DNA of 64,000 bases from Streptomyces sp. V1I1 (lineage in GTDB: Bacteria; Actinomycetota; Actinomycetes; Streptomycetales; Streptomycetaceae): contig NZ_JAUSZH010000001.1 in the NCBI RefSeq assembly GCF_030817355.1, forward strand, positions 1,364,001-1,428,000, in the 5' to 3' direction. This document shows positions 18,277 through 27,396 of this stretch, one piece after another. The notes under the pieces are model-generated. The model worked only from the letters and a program-made list of their open reading frames with translations, was not told where the DNA came from and did not search any database. A program made the position numbers and the translations under genes. Each line of letters starts with the position of its first letter. Position 1 is the first letter of the stretch.

Positions 18277-20100
18277 TTGCGCGAGTTCACTGTCCCACCC
18301 ATGGCCGCAGCGCCTCAGGTCGGCGGACTTGCGGACGCGGTCTTCGACCATGCCGCGGACGATCCTGACCGGGTCGCGCTCGGCCGCAAGGACGCGGCGG
18401 GCAACTGGCAGAACGTGAGCTCCGCGCAGTTCCGCGACGAAGTGCTGGCGCTGGCCAAGGGACTGATCGCGCACGGTGTGCGGTTCGGGGACCGTGTCGC
18501 GCTGATGTGCCCTACGCGCTACGAGTGGACTCTCTTCGACTTCGCGCTCTGGACGGTCGGCGCCCAGTCCATCCCGGTCTACCCCACCTCGTCCGCCGAG
18601 CAGGTCTTCTGGATGCTGCACGACGCCGAGGTGACCGCGTGCATGGTGGAGCACGAGGACCACGCCATGACCATCGGCTCGGTGATCGACCGGCTGCCGC
18701 AGCTGAAGCGGTTGTGGCAGCTGGACGCCGGGGCCGTCGACGAACTGTTCCAGGCGGGCGGCCACATCGACGACGAGGTGGTGCACCGGCACCGGAGGGC
18801 GGTGACCCCCGACTCGATCGCCACCGTGATCTACACCTCCGGCACCACCGGTCGCCCCAAGGGCTGTGTGATCACCCACGCCAACTTCATGTTCGAGACC
18901 GACACCCTGATCGACCGATGGGAGCCGGTCTTCCACTCCAAGCCCGGCGACGAGGCAGCCACGCTGCTCTTTCTGCCGCTCGCCCATGTCTTCGGGCGGA
19001 TGGTCGAGGTCGCGGCGGTACGCGGCCGGGTCAAGCTCGGCCATCAGCCGGTGCTCCAGGCGAGCGCGCTGCTGCCGGATCTGGCGGCCTTCCGGCCGAC
19101 GTTCATCCTGGCCGTCCCGTACATCTTCGAGAAGGTCTTCAACGCCGCCCGCCGCAAGGCCGAGGCCGAGGGGAAGACGGGCCCCTTCGACAAGGCCGTC
19201 GATGTGGCGGTGAAGTACGCGGAGGCGATGGAGCACCGGGCCTTCGGGCTCGGCCCAGGCCCGACCGCCGGACTGCGGATACAGCACCAGCTGTTCGAGA
19301 AGCTCGTGTACGGCAAGGTCCGCGACGCGATGGGCGGCCGCGTCCGGCACGCGATGTCCGGCGGCTCCGGCATGAACCGTCAGCTCGGCCTCTTCTTCGA
19401 AGGCGCGGGCGTCACCGTCTTCGAGGGATACGGACTCACCGAGTCGACCGCGGCGGCGACGGCGAACCCGCCCGAGCGCACGCGGTACGGCACGGTCGGC
19501 CAGCCGATCCCCGGCACCACAGTGCACATCGCGGAGGACGGCGAGGTGTGGCTGCACGGCGCCAATATCTTCTCCGGATATCTGGGCGACCCGAAGTCCA
19601 CCGACGCCGTGCTGCACGACGGGTGGCTGGCCACCGGCGATCTCGGGGCGCTCGACGAGGACGGCTATCTGACCATCACCGGGCGCAAGAAGGAGATCCT
19701 GGTGACCTCGGGCGGCAAGAGCGTCTCGCCCGTGGGCCTGGAGGAGCGGGTGCGCGGCCATCCGCTGGTCGCCCAGTGCATCGTCGTCGGCAATGACCGT
19801 CCGTACATCGCGGCCTTGGTCACCGTGGACCAGGAGGCTGTCGACCACTGGCTCGCCATGCAGAACAAACCGCCGCTTCCACCGGCCGAGCTGGTGCGGG
19901 ACCCGGATCTGGAGAAGGAGATCCGCCGGGCGGTGGTGGCCGCCAACACCCTGGTGTCGAAGGCCGAGTCGATCCGTACGTTCCGGATACTGGCGCACCC
20001 CTTCAGCGAGGAGCTCGGTCTGCTCACCCCCTCGCTGAAGCTCAAGCGGAAGGCGATCGAGGCGGCGTACGCGGTCGAGGTGGACGCGCTCTACAGCTGA
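18277..20100 (+). CDS. Long-chain acyl-CoA synthetase (FadD15-like, AMP-binding)
   Basis: The protein is 607 residues from TTG 18277; AAGGAG six bases upstream decides this start over earlier in-frame codons. It belongs to the ANL superfamily: the P-loop-like motif IYTSGTTGRPKGC lies near residue 190, GYGLTES near 385, and the C-terminal hinge GRKKEILVTSGGKSVSP near 465 with the catalytic-lysine region following. It activates fatty acids with ATP and CoA in the cytoplasm. The gene stands alone after a possible promoter region at 18060-18170. Confidence 0.93.
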   Translation: MREFTVPPMAAAPQVGGLADAVFDHAADDPDRVALGRKDAAGNWQNVSSAQFRDEVLALAKGLIAHGVRFGDRVALMCPTRYEWTLFDFALWTVGAQSIPVYPTSSAEQVFWMLHDAEVTACMVEHEDHAMTIGSVIDRLPQLKRLWQLDAGAVDELFQAGGHIDDEVVHRHRRAVTPDSIATVIYTSGTTGRPKGCVITHANFMFETDTLIDRWEPVFHSKPGDEAATLLFLPLAHVFGRMVEVAAVRGRVKLGHQPVLQASALLPDLAAFRPTFILAVPYIFEKVFNAARRKAEAEGKTGPFDKAVDVAVKYAEAMEHRAFGLGPGPTAGLRIQHQLFEKLVYGKVRDAMGGRVRHAMSGGSGMNRQLGLFFEGAGVTVFEGYGLTESTAAATANPPERTRYGTVGQPIPGTTVHIAEDGEVWLHGANIFSGYLGDPKSTDAVLHDGWLATGDLGALDEDGYLTITGRKKEILVTSGGKSVSPVGLEERVRGHPLVAQCIVVGNDRPYIAALVTVDQEAVDHWLAMQNKPPLPPAELVRDPDLEKEIRRAVVAANTLVSKAESIRTFRILAHPFSEELGLLTPSLKLKRKAIEAAYAVEVDALYS

Positions 20101-20207
20101 GCACGCAGTGGCGCGGCGGCCGAGGTACGCGCGCCGACCCGAAGGTCCTCGACGCGTACCTCGACGCGTACCTCGGCACGAACACCGCCCGGTTCTGCAC
20201 AGCGGCG

Positions 20208-21311
20208 CTAGCTGATCGTCACCCGGAAGATCTTGTCCGAGCCGGCCGGCTCACCTCCGTTCCCGTCCGCGTTGGTCGTGGAGAGCCACAGCTGGTTCGA
20301 GCCTGGCACCTTGGTGACCGCGCGCAGCCGCCCGTACGTGCCGACGTAGTGCGCCTTCGCCGTGCCGACGTTCTCATTGCCGGCGTTGATCGGGATCTGC
20401 CAGAGCCGCTCGCCCCGCAGCGCCGCCATGTAGACCGCGCCGTCGACGACGGCGATGCCGCTGGGCGAGGCCTCGGCGACGCCCCAGGTCTTCTTCGGGT
20501 TGGTCATGCCGGAGACGGAGCAGTTGCCCTCGCAGGTCGGCCAGCCGTAGTTCTTGCCGGACTTGATGAGGTTGAGCTCATCCTTGGAGCTCTGGCCGAG
20601 CTCGGCCTCCCACAGGCGGCCCTGGGCGTCGAAGGCGATGCCCTGCGGATTGCGGTGGCCCAGGCTGAAGACATGGTTGTTGAACGGGTTGCCCGGCGCC
20701 GGCTTGCCGTCCTTCGTCAGCCGGAGGATCTTGCCGTTGAGGGAGTTCTTGTCCTGGGCGAGGCTGGTGGTCTGGGCGTCCCCCGTGGTGGCGTACAGAT
20801 AGCCGTCCGGACCGAAGGCCAGCCGGCCGCCGTTGTGGTACTTCGCCTTCTTGATCCCCTGAAGGATGGCCTTGTAGCCGGTGAGCGACGTGCCGTCGTA
20901 GGTCATACGCGCGATGCGATTGCCGTCGGACGACGTGTGCATGAAGTACACGTAGTGGTTCGACGCCCAGTCCGGGTCGACGGCGACGCCCATCAGCCCG
21001 CCTTCGCCGCCTGTGGTCTGGGAGTTGGGGACGGAGCCGACCTGGGTCTTCGCGCCGGACGGCGTCACCTTGAAGACCTTGAAGGAATTGCGCTCGGTGA
21101 CCAGGGCGGTGGAGCCGTCGGGCATCCAGTACGTGCCCCAGGGGATGGACCAGCCGGTGGAGATGGTGGTTATGGCGGTCGGCGCGCCCGCGACGCCGAC
21201 GTCCTTCGGCTCGGTGGCGCCCGCGGACTGGACGAGACCGGCGACGAGCGCCGCGGCGCCTGCCGCGGCGGCCGTGCCGAACAGGGCCTTCTTCGACTTG
21301 CTGCGGTGCAT
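20208..21311 (-). CDS. Secreted PQQ-dependent sugar dehydrogenase (GSDH/sorbosone dehydrogenase family, AA12-like)
   Basis: A 367-residue protein with a signal peptide (KKALFGTAAAAGAAALVAGL, cleavage near the ATE site) and a six-bladed propeller of the glucose/sorbosone dehydrogenase family. Positions that bind PQQ in soluble glucose dehydrogenase have counterparts: the His in KYHNGGRLAFGPDG, the Arg-Asn pair in LGHRNPQGIAFD, and the Arg-x-Arg in YGRLRAV. The enzyme would oxidise the anomeric or another hydroxyl of a sugar outside the cell. GGAGGAAT precedes the ATG. It lies at the far end of the pqq/glycoside-hydrolase operon, 220 bases past the last gene, on the same strand, so the cofactor and its probable user are encoded together. 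Confidence 0.87.
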   Translation of the reverse strand: MHRSKSKKALFGTAAAAGAAALVAGLVQSAGATEPKDVGVAGAPTAITTISTGWSIPWGTYWMPDGSTALVTERNSFKVFKVTPSGAKTQVGSVPNSQTTGGEGGLMGVAVDPDWASNHYVYFMHTSSDGNRIARMTYDGTSLTGYKAILQGIKKAKYHNGGRLAFGPDGYLYATTGDAQTTSLAQDKNSLNGKILRLTKDGKPAPGNPFNNHVFSLGHRNPQGIAFDAQGRLWEAELGQSSKDELNLIKSGKNYGWPTCEGNCSVSGMTNPKKTWGVAEASPSGIAVVDGAVYMAALRGERLWQIPINAGNENVGTAKAHYVGTYGRLRAVTKVPGSNQLWLSTTNADGNGGEPAGSDKIFRVTIS

Positions 21312-21355
21312 GTATTCCTCCGTGGGGGGTGGGAGATGTGTCCGCCCGTGCGGTG

Positions 21356-21496
21356 TCAGCCCGCGTACTGAGCGACGATCTTGGTGTAGGCGTACGGCGA
21401 CTGGGAGACGCCGCTGCAGGCGTCGCCGGCGCCGCCCGAGCCGCAGCTGCGGTCGCGGTTCACGGACCAGAAGGCGTAGCGCGCCGCGCCGAGCGC
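21356..21496 (-). pseudogene. C-terminal remnant of a GH18-type chitinase
   Basis: The frame just before the stop at 21356 reads ALGAARYAFWSVNRDRSC, then CSGVSQSPYAYTKIVAQYAG. RYAFWSVNRDR followed by CSG(I/V)SQ and a final TKI(F/V)AQY is the familiar C-terminus of Streptomyces family 18 chitinases. Only about 46 codons remain; upstream in that frame lie shadow residues and then the GH27 gene. There is no start codon or ribosome site. This looks like the stump of a chitinase gene whose body was removed when the GH27 gene or the whole operon came next to it. Confidence 0.75.
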
Positions 21497-21534
21497 GGAC
21501 CTGCGGAGCACAGTGGTGGGGGGTCGCACGTCTG

Positions 21535-23268
21535 TTATCCCCTGTCGATGCAGTCGAGGTTGGGTGCGCCGTTCGCCGTGGTGGCGGTGACCCGAACGGT
21601 GTTGGCGCCTGCCTTGAGCGGGACGGTGAGGCTGGAGTCGGCCCAGGTGGTCCAGGCGCCCGTGCCGTTGAAGGCCCGGCCCGCCGAGACGACCGTGCCG
21701 TTGACGGAGACGTCCATCGGGCGGCCCGCCGTGGTGCCGTTGGCGTATCGGATGGTCAGTGCCGCGTCGCGTGCGGTCGCCGATTCGACCGTCCACTCCA
21801 CATAGGCGCCCGCCGCGTTCGGGGTGTTGACGAAGCCGGTGCCGCTGAAGCCGCCGTGATCGGTGTCGACGGTCGATCCCGCGATGTACGAAGCGTTCTC
21901 GGCCTCGTACCGCACGGTGGTGCCCGACTGCGGTGTGGCCCGGATCAGCCGGGTCTCCCCCGGCCGCAGGGTCACGCTGTAGGAGCCGTTGACGGTGCCG
22001 CCGCTCTGGCCAGACCAGAGGTCGGTGACGGCGGCGGCCCCGGAGAAGCCGACCTGCGACCAGTTCACGCTGACGGTCTGGTTGCCCGAGGTGCCGGTGT
22101 TGAAGAGAGCCACGATGTAGTCGCCGCCCGCCTCACGCTTGCTCCAGACCTGTTTCGGGCTGGAGTTGACGATCCGTTTGGCTGCGACGCCGTCCTGGTT
22201 GACCGCGATCAGCCGGTCGTTCGTCAGCATCGCCTTGTCGGTGGCGGTGAGCGCGGTGAGGTCGGTGCCGAGCAGCAGCGGGGACGCGGCCATCGCCCAC
22301 AGAGTCATGTGCGAGCGCCGCTGGTCGGCGGTGAGGCCGACCTGGTCGCCGTTGCCGATCTCGAGGGAGTCCAGGTCGTTCCAGCCGCCCGGCCCCGCGT
22401 ACTGCTGCCAGTTCGCGGCCGAGGTGAAGCGGGAGGTCACCTTGTCCCACGTGGTGAGCGGAAAGCCGCTGCCGTTGGGCCCGGAGCCGCAGTAGCACTC
22501 GACATCGCCCTGGGTGCGCCAGCTGTTGGCGAGCTGTCGCCAGGTGGGCGCGTCCGCGATGGCGAGGTTGTTGGAGAGCGCGTAGTTGATGGGCCGTCCC
22601 GAGGCGCGCAGGGCCTTGTCCCAGGCGCGGACGTCGGGGATGTCATGGCTGCCGACACCGTCGATCTTGAGGTAGTCGACTCCCCAGGAAGCGAACTGGC
22701 GGGCCCAGGAGTTCACGAATTCCTGGGAGCCGGGCTTGCTGTAGTCGATGTAGTACATGTTCTTGCAGTTGTAGTTCTTCTCCTGCCTGGACGTGTCGGC
22801 GATGTCCTTCGCGCGGTACGAGGTCCCCTCGATCGGCGTGTTCCTGGTGACGGCGTTCTTGGCGATGCCGGGGGTGACGTAGAAGCCGAACTTCAGTCCT
22901 TTGGAGTGGATGTAGTCCGCGAGCGCCTTGATACCGGAGGGGAACTTCGCCTCGTCGACGGCCCACCGTCCGTACTGGTCGACGACGAAGCCGTTGGAGT
23001 CGCACTTCTGGTAGAAGTCGTCGAGGTTGATATAGACGTAGCCGTGGTCCTTGAGACCGCTGCTGACCAGCGCGTCTGCCTGGGCCTTCATTTTGGCCTC
23101 GGTGGGCCAGCGGCGTACGAAGCTCCAGCTGGACCAGCCCATCGCGGGCCGGACGGACAGTCCGTTGTCGGAGGCTGCGGCCTCCTGCTGCGGCGGTGCC
23201 ATCAGGAATCCCGCCGTGGCGAGCGCGAGGCCGAGCGCCCCGGTGAGGAGAGTTCTCAGACGTTTCAT
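21535..23268 (-). CDS. Secreted GH27-type glycosidase (alpha-galactosidase / beta-arabinopyranosidase like) with CBM35
   Basis: A 577-residue protein with an N-terminal signal (LLTGALGLALATAGF). The TIM barrel (about residues 37-350) has PAMGWSSWSF, the nucleophile motif DYLKIDG (Asp203) and a matching acid/base region NSWRTQGDVE (Asp255). A C-terminal beta domain (about 360-450) precedes the CBM35-like module (452-577). Family members remove alpha-galactose or beta-L-arabinopyranose from polysaccharides. The ATG follows the TAG of the GH29-like gene with no gap, so it is part of that operon. The exact sugar is not certain. Confidence 0.85.
   Translation of the reverse strand: MKRLRTLLTGALGLALATAGFLMAPPQQEAAASDNGLSVRPAMGWSSWSFVRRWPTEAKMKAQADALVSSGLKDHGYVYINLDDFYQKCDSNGFVVDQYGRWAVDEAKFPSGIKALADYIHSKGLKFGFYVTPGIAKNAVTRNTPIEGTSYRAKDIADTSRQEKNYNCKNMYYIDYSKPGSQEFVNSWARQFASWGVDYLKIDGVGSHDIPDVRAWDKALRASGRPINYALSNNLAIADAPTWRQLANSWRTQGDVECYCGSGPNGSGFPLTTWDKVTSRFTSAANWQQYAGPGGWNDLDSLEIGNGDQVGLTADQRRSHMTLWAMAASPLLLGTDLTALTATDKAMLTNDRLIAVNQDGVAAKRIVNSSPKQVWSKREAGGDYIVALFNTGTSGNQTVSVNWSQVGFSGAAAVTDLWSGQSGGTVNGSYSVTLRPGETRLIRATPQSGTTVRYEAENASYIAGSTVDTDHGGFSGTGFVNTPNAAGAYVEWTVESATARDAALTIRYANGTTAGRPMDVSVNGTVVSAGRAFNGTGAWTTWADSSLTVPLKAGANTVRVTATTANGAPNLDCIDRG
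21538..21915 (-). repeat. CBM35-like module, copy 1 (GH27 C-terminus)
   Basis: A 126-residue module beginning RYEAENASY and ending NGAPNLD. Landmarks shared by all four copies are YEAE, STVD(T/S)DH, SGTGFVN, GAYVEW, YANGT, RPMD(V/I), GAWTTW, LKAGANT(V/I)R and GAPNLD. The pattern is that of a calcium-binding CBM35/CBM6-type beta-sandwich that binds uronic-acid or galactose-containing glycans. Confidence 0.85.
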
Positions 23269-25440
23269 CTACGGCTCCACGTCGAGGTGGTCGAGGTTGG
23301 GCGCGCCGCCCGCACTGGTGGCGGTGACCCGTATGGTGTTGGCGCCTGCCGTGAGCGGGACGGTGAGGGTGGAGCCGGTCCAGGTGGTCCATGCGCCGGT
23401 CTGGCCGAAGGACCTGCCCGCCTGGACGGCGTTGCCGTTGACGGACACATCCATCGGGCGGTCGGTGGTGGTGCCGTTGGCGTACCGGATGGTCACGGCG
23501 GCGCTGCGCGCCGCCGTCGAGCTCACACTCCACTCCACATACGCGCCGGTCTCATTGGCGGTGTTGACGAAGCCGGTACCGGAGTAGCCCGCGTGATCGC
23601 TGTCGACGGTGGACCCGGCGGAGTAGGTCCCGCTCTCCGCCTCGTACCGGTTGGGTGCGGGCGGCGTCCCGCCGCCCGCGTACGCGGTCCCGATCCACGC
23701 CTCGTCGATCCGCAGCCGCTTGTAGCGGGTCGAATCGCTCGACGCCGCATGGGTGTTGACGACTTCGAGGCGCACATGGCGGGCCATGGTCGCCGGGATG
23801 TCGATGACGGCGACGCCGCGGCGGCTGGGCAGGCTGCCGCTCTTGACCGGGCTCCCCCAGTTGGCGCCGTCGCTGCTGACGTAGACGCGGTAGTCCCTGA
23901 TCCGCGCGGACTGTTCGGTGCCGGAGCGTGCGTAACTCACCGAGTCCTCACGCTGGTTGACGCCGAGATACTGCACCCGCCTGGCCGATCCGAGGTCGAA
24001 GCGGAGCGAGACCGGCGTGGTCTTGTTGCTGTCCCAGTAGGTGCGGTAGTCGCCGTCGGCCGCGGCCGCGGCGCCATGACCGCTCGCCGAAGTACTGGCG
24101 CTCATCGTGTACGAGGAGGCGGGGATGATCCCTTCGCGGCCGCCGGTGGTGACCTTGAAGACGGTGTCGTACGCATCCCAGCCGCCGAGGCCGGTCAGGC
24201 TGAGCGTGCCGCCGCTCTGGCTGTACGCAATCGGCGCGCCGGTACGGAGGTTGGTCACGCCCGTCACCCGGTAGCCGTTGTCCCGCAGCCGCAGGGTGGC
24301 GGTGGAGGGCGGCGTCAGCACATGGATGTAGTGCTTGCCGGGGTCGGTCTTGCTGATGGTGGTGACGCCGTGCGCGCCGTCGTTCCAGAAGCCGGGCGCG
24401 AGACCGCCGTGCAGATAGCCGCCGCCTTCGGTGCCGTTCAGCGACTCCCAGATCTGGTCGAGATAGCCGTCGGCGAAGTTGTTGAAGCTCGCCTGGTTCG
24501 ACGGGAATCTGCCGTTCAGCATCGCCGTCTCGGCCATCAGGGCCTTGACCGACGATCCGGCGTTGGTGATCAGCCGGCCGAGGGTGAGCTTACGGTCGAC
24601 GGACGAGTCGGAGCCGGTGTACCACCAGGAGCCGCTGGAGGGGAGCTTGAAGTCGGCCTCGATCAGCCGGGGAGCTGCCGTGTAGACCGCCTGCGGGTAG
24701 TCGTACGCCGGGGACATGCCGGTCTTCTGCTCATTGCTGATCATGTCCATGATCGGCGTGTCTTCGTTGTTGTTGCTGATGGTGTAGTTCGGCCGGCGCT
24801 CGTAGACCTTGGCGTAGAGGTTGTTCCGCTCCCAGTAGGCGTTGTCGTTGTCGATCCAGAAGCCGCCGAGCTCCGGATAGCGGTCCATGACCTCGAAGAA
24901 GAGGTCGTAGGAGTACTCCCCGAAGCCGTCCCGGGTGTGCAGATCGACGGTGCGGCCCTTGTAGTCCGAGTACGCCTTGGAGTTGAGCCACTCGTTCCCA
25001 CCCTCGGCGTGCCACTGCGGGTCGTCGGTCATATAGAGGATCGTCTTGAGCCCCTTGGCCTTGGCCGCCGCGATCAGCTCACCGAGGAAGTCACGTTTGG
25101 TGGCGCAGCTGCCCGGGATCCTGGACGGCCAGGGGCGTGCGTAGCCGAGCCGGCTGTGGAAGGTGGCGAGGACCAGATACTGCGCGTGCAGCTTCTGGGC
25201 CTCGGTCACCCAGTAGTCGGCGTTCCAGCCGCCGTTGGTCACATCCGTCTCCCAGCCGCTGCAACTGGTGTGGGAGGGGGCGGTGCGCTGGCCCCAGTGC
25301 AGGAACAGACCGGATACGGAGGAGCGCAGGAAGTCCTGGCGCGGGTGCTGGAGGTCGGCGCGCGCGGGTCCGGGCAGGGTGAGCGCGCCGAGGAGAAGCG
25401 CGCCCACCAGCAGCAGACACGCCCAGAGGCGTCTGGTCAT
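23269..25440 (-). CDS. Secreted GH29-like alpha-L-fucosidase with F5/8 type C (CBM32) and CBM35 domains
   Basis: A 723-residue modular enzyme. The ATG at 25438-25440 overlaps the TGA of the GH28 gene (ATGA). A signal peptide (WACLLLVGALLLGAL) is followed by a GH29-type TIM barrel with SGLFLHWGQR, a conserved tryptophan-rich barrel and the nucleophile region GGFWIDNDN (Asp197). A C-terminal beta domain, a discoidin/CBM32 domain (about 445-590, with DGDYRTYWDS and RHVRLEV) and the CBM35-like module (598-723) follow. It probably releases terminal fucose or a related deoxy sugar. The barrel is divergent, so specificity may differ from classic fucosidases. Confidence 0.8.
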   Translation of the reverse strand: MTRRLWACLLLVGALLLGALTLPGPARADLQHPRQDFLRSSVSGLFLHWGQRTAPSHTSCSGWETDVTNGGWNADYWVTEAQKLHAQYLVLATFHSRLGYARPWPSRIPGSCATKRDFLGELIAAAKAKGLKTILYMTDDPQWHAEGGNEWLNSKAYSDYKGRTVDLHTRDGFGEYSYDLFFEVMDRYPELGGFWIDNDNAYWERNNLYAKVYERRPNYTISNNNEDTPIMDMISNEQKTGMSPAYDYPQAVYTAAPRLIEADFKLPSSGSWWYTGSDSSVDRKLTLGRLITNAGSSVKALMAETAMLNGRFPSNQASFNNFADGYLDQIWESLNGTEGGGYLHGGLAPGFWNDGAHGVTTISKTDPGKHYIHVLTPPSTATLRLRDNGYRVTGVTNLRTGAPIAYSQSGGTLSLTGLGGWDAYDTVFKVTTGGREGIIPASSYTMSASTSASGHGAAAAADGDYRTYWDSNKTTPVSLRFDLGSARRVQYLGVNQREDSVSYARSGTEQSARIRDYRVYVSSDGANWGSPVKSGSLPSRRGVAVIDIPATMARHVRLEVVNTHAASSDSTRYKRLRIDEAWIGTAYAGGGTPPAPNRYEAESGTYSAGSTVDSDHAGYSGTGFVNTANETGAYVEWSVSSTAARSAAVTIRYANGTTTDRPMDVSVNGNAVQAGRSFGQTGAWTTWTGSTLTVPLTAGANTIRVTATSAGGAPNLDHLDVEP
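23272..23649 (-). repeat. CBM35-like module, copy 2 (GH29-like C-terminus)
   Basis: A 126-residue copy with YEAESGTY, STVDSDHAGYSGTGFVN, GAYVEW, YANGTTTDRPMD, GAWTTW and AGGAPNLD. It is close in sequence to copies 1 and 3 at both protein and DNA level, which makes this operon prone to recombination between its own genes. Confidence 0.85.
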
Positions 25441-27386
25441 GCCGGGCCGTCCAGGTAGTCGAGATTGGGTGCGCCGCTCGCCGTGGTGGCGGTGGCCCGT
25501 ACGGTGTTGGCGCCCGCCTTGAGTGCGACGGGCAGGGTGACGGTTCGCCAGCTGGTCCAGGCGCCGGTGCCCGCGAAGGGGGAGGCAGCGGCGACGGTGA
25601 CGCCGTTGACGGTGATGTCCATCGGCCGGGCGGTGGTGGTGCCGTTGGCGTAGGCGAGGACGATGTCGGCGGTGCCTGCCGTGGTGGCGTTCACCGTCCA
25701 CTCCACATACGCGCCCACCGCGTTGGCCGTGTTGACGAAGCCCGTGCCGGAGAAGCCGGTGTGGTCGGAGTCGACGGTCGAGCCCGCGGAGTAGGCGGCG
25801 TTCTCCGCCTCGTACCGGGTGGGCGAGGGGCCGCCGCCGTCGCAGTTCTGACTGGAGCCGGTCTGGCTGACGCGCAGCGCGCCGCCGCCGGTGTTGGCAC
25901 TGTTTGCCACGCAGTAGCCGTTCACGGTCTGGAAGAGGAGGTCGGACGGGCTGTTGCTGCCGCGCTGGGCGGTGAAGCGGTCGAAGCGGATGCCGGTGCT
26001 GTTGTTGGCGATGACGGCGGGCCGGCCGTCGTTGGCCGCGAACCGCACCTCGCTGTCGATGAAGCGGACGTTGTCGGCGTTCCGGATGTACCAGCCGTAG
26101 GCGGGGCGGGTGCCGATCGCCTTGGGGTTGTAGTCCTTGGGGTCGTTGCCCGGCGGGTTGGTGGACATGGTGCCGTTGCCGCCGGGCACGGTGATGTCGA
26201 CGTTGGTGAAGGTGATGTCGTGGATGCGGCCGCTGCCGGACTCACCCCACAGGGTGGGCGAGAAGGACGGTGTGGTGCCGGTGGCCTTGATGTTGGTGTA
26301 GGTGATGTTGCTGATGGAGCCGACGCCGGGGTTGTTCCCGCACCGTTTTCTCGTACCGACCTTCTGCATGATCGGCGAGCGGACGTCGGTCATGGTGATG
26401 TCCTTGTAGTGGACGTCGGAGATCTTCGCGCCGTCCATGGAGACCAGACCGAGGCCGGACTTGTCGGAGCCCCTGATGGTGATCCGCTCGAAGCGGTAGT
26501 CGGTGAAGTCGCCGCAGGTCTCGGAGCCGAACATCAGGGCGTTGCAGCAGCCGGCGGAGAGATAGGAGTCGGTGACGGTGACATGCCCGTTGTTGAGCTT
26601 GGCGCCGAGCGCGTAGTCGCTCTTGAAGGCGAGCGCGTCGTCGTTGGCCTCCAGATGGGCATTAGTGATCTCGACGTTGGTGGTCGAGATGATGTTCCAG
26701 CCGTCTCGGTCCATCGCCGTGTCGATGACGAGCCGGTCGGAGACGACGTTGTCGCAGTTGTTGATGAGCGCCGCGAAGTGGCCGCCCTCGCGCAGGGTGA
26801 TGCCGCTGAGGGTGAGGTTCTTGCAGCGGGTCAGCGAGATGATCTTGTCGGCCTCGCCCGACTTCGGGTTGCCGGTGATCAGCGCGCCGTCGCCGTCGAT
26901 GACGCCGGAGCCGGTGAAACCGATGTTGGTGAGGTTGTCGCCGTAGATCATGGCGTTGTGGAAGTGACTGTGGCCGTAGTCCTGGTAGTCGTCCCACTGG
27001 TTCGACTCTGGCGGGTCATAGGTGTCCGCGCCGTTGCCGCTGATCGTCGACCCGGCGTCCAGTTGCAGGGTGACATTGCTCTTCATCTTGATGGTGTTCT
27101 TGGACTCGTACGTCCCCGAGGGGAAGCGGACGATCCCGCCACCGGCCGTGTTGGCGGCGGTGATCGCCTTGTTGATGGCCGAGGTGTCGTTGGTGGAGCC
27201 GTTGCCCACCGCGCCGTAGTCACGGACGTTGAATTCGGCCGCGGCGGGTGCGGGTGCCGTCGCGGCCGCCGGTGCGGCGAGCGGGGGTGGTACGGGCGGC
27301 TCGGCCGCGGCCGGCGGCTGGGCGACGCCCAGCGCGACCAGGAAGCCCAGTAAGGCGGTAGCGGCTGTTCTCCGTAAGCTGGTCAT
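25437..27386 (-). CDS. Secreted GH28-type polygalacturonase-like right-handed beta-helix enzyme with CBM35
   Basis: A 649-residue protein with a signal peptide (TALLGFLVALGVAQ) and a proline/alanine linker. The pectate-lyase superfamily start FNVRDYGAVGNGSTNDT is followed by a parallel beta-helix to about residue 510. GH28 landmarks: VIDGDGALI, then ANDDALAFKSDY with the catalytic Asp pair; the second motif reads CNALMFGSE where classic enzymes have GHG, so the usual histidine is missing. A CBM35-like module occupies 524-649. It probably hydrolyses uronic-acid-containing glycosidic bonds, but the changed motif leaves the exact activity open. AGGAGG precedes the ATG, 10 bases after the lyase stop. 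Confidence 0.82.
   Translation of the reverse strand: MTSLRRTAATALLGFLVALGVAQPPAAAEPPVPPPLAAPAAATAPAPAAAEFNVRDYGAVGNGSTNDTSAINKAITAANTAGGGIVRFPSGTYESKNTIKMKSNVTLQLDAGSTISGNGADTYDPPESNQWDDYQDYGHSHFHNAMIYGDNLTNIGFTGSGVIDGDGALITGNPKSGEADKIISLTRCKNLTLSGITLREGGHFAALINNCDNVVSDRLVIDTAMDRDGWNIISTTNVEITNAHLEANDDALAFKSDYALGAKLNNGHVTVTDSYLSAGCCNALMFGSETCGDFTDYRFERITIRGSDKSGLGLVSMDGAKISDVHYKDITMTDVRSPIMQKVGTRKRCGNNPGVGSISNITYTNIKATGTTPSFSPTLWGESGSGRIHDITFTNVDITVPGGNGTMSTNPPGNDPKDYNPKAIGTRPAYGWYIRNADNVRFIDSEVRFAANDGRPAVIANNSTGIRFDRFTAQRGSNSPSDLLFQTVNGYCVANSANTGGGALRVSQTGSSQNCDGGGPSPTRYEAENAAYSAGSTVDSDHTGFSGTGFVNTANAVGAYVEWTVNATTAGTADIVLAYANGTTTARPMDITVNGVTVAAASPFAGTGAWTSWRTVTLPVALKAGANTVRATATTASGAPNLDYLDGPA
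25440..25817 (-). repeat. CBM35-like module, copy 3 (GH28 C-terminus)
   Basis: A 126-residue copy with YEAENAAY, STVDSDHTGFSGTGFVN, GAYVEW, YANGTTTARPMD, GAWTSW, LKAGANTVR and GAPNLD. It is joined to the beta-helix by a short glycine-rich linker. Confidence 0.85.
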
Positions 27387-27396
27387 GTCGTCCTCC

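Noticed and set aside
20101..20207. A short in-frame coding remnant with repeated LDAY after the acyl-CoA synthetase
   Set aside because: The 12-base repeat ctcgacgcgtac gives LDAY twice, but no start, family or ribosome site supports a gene.
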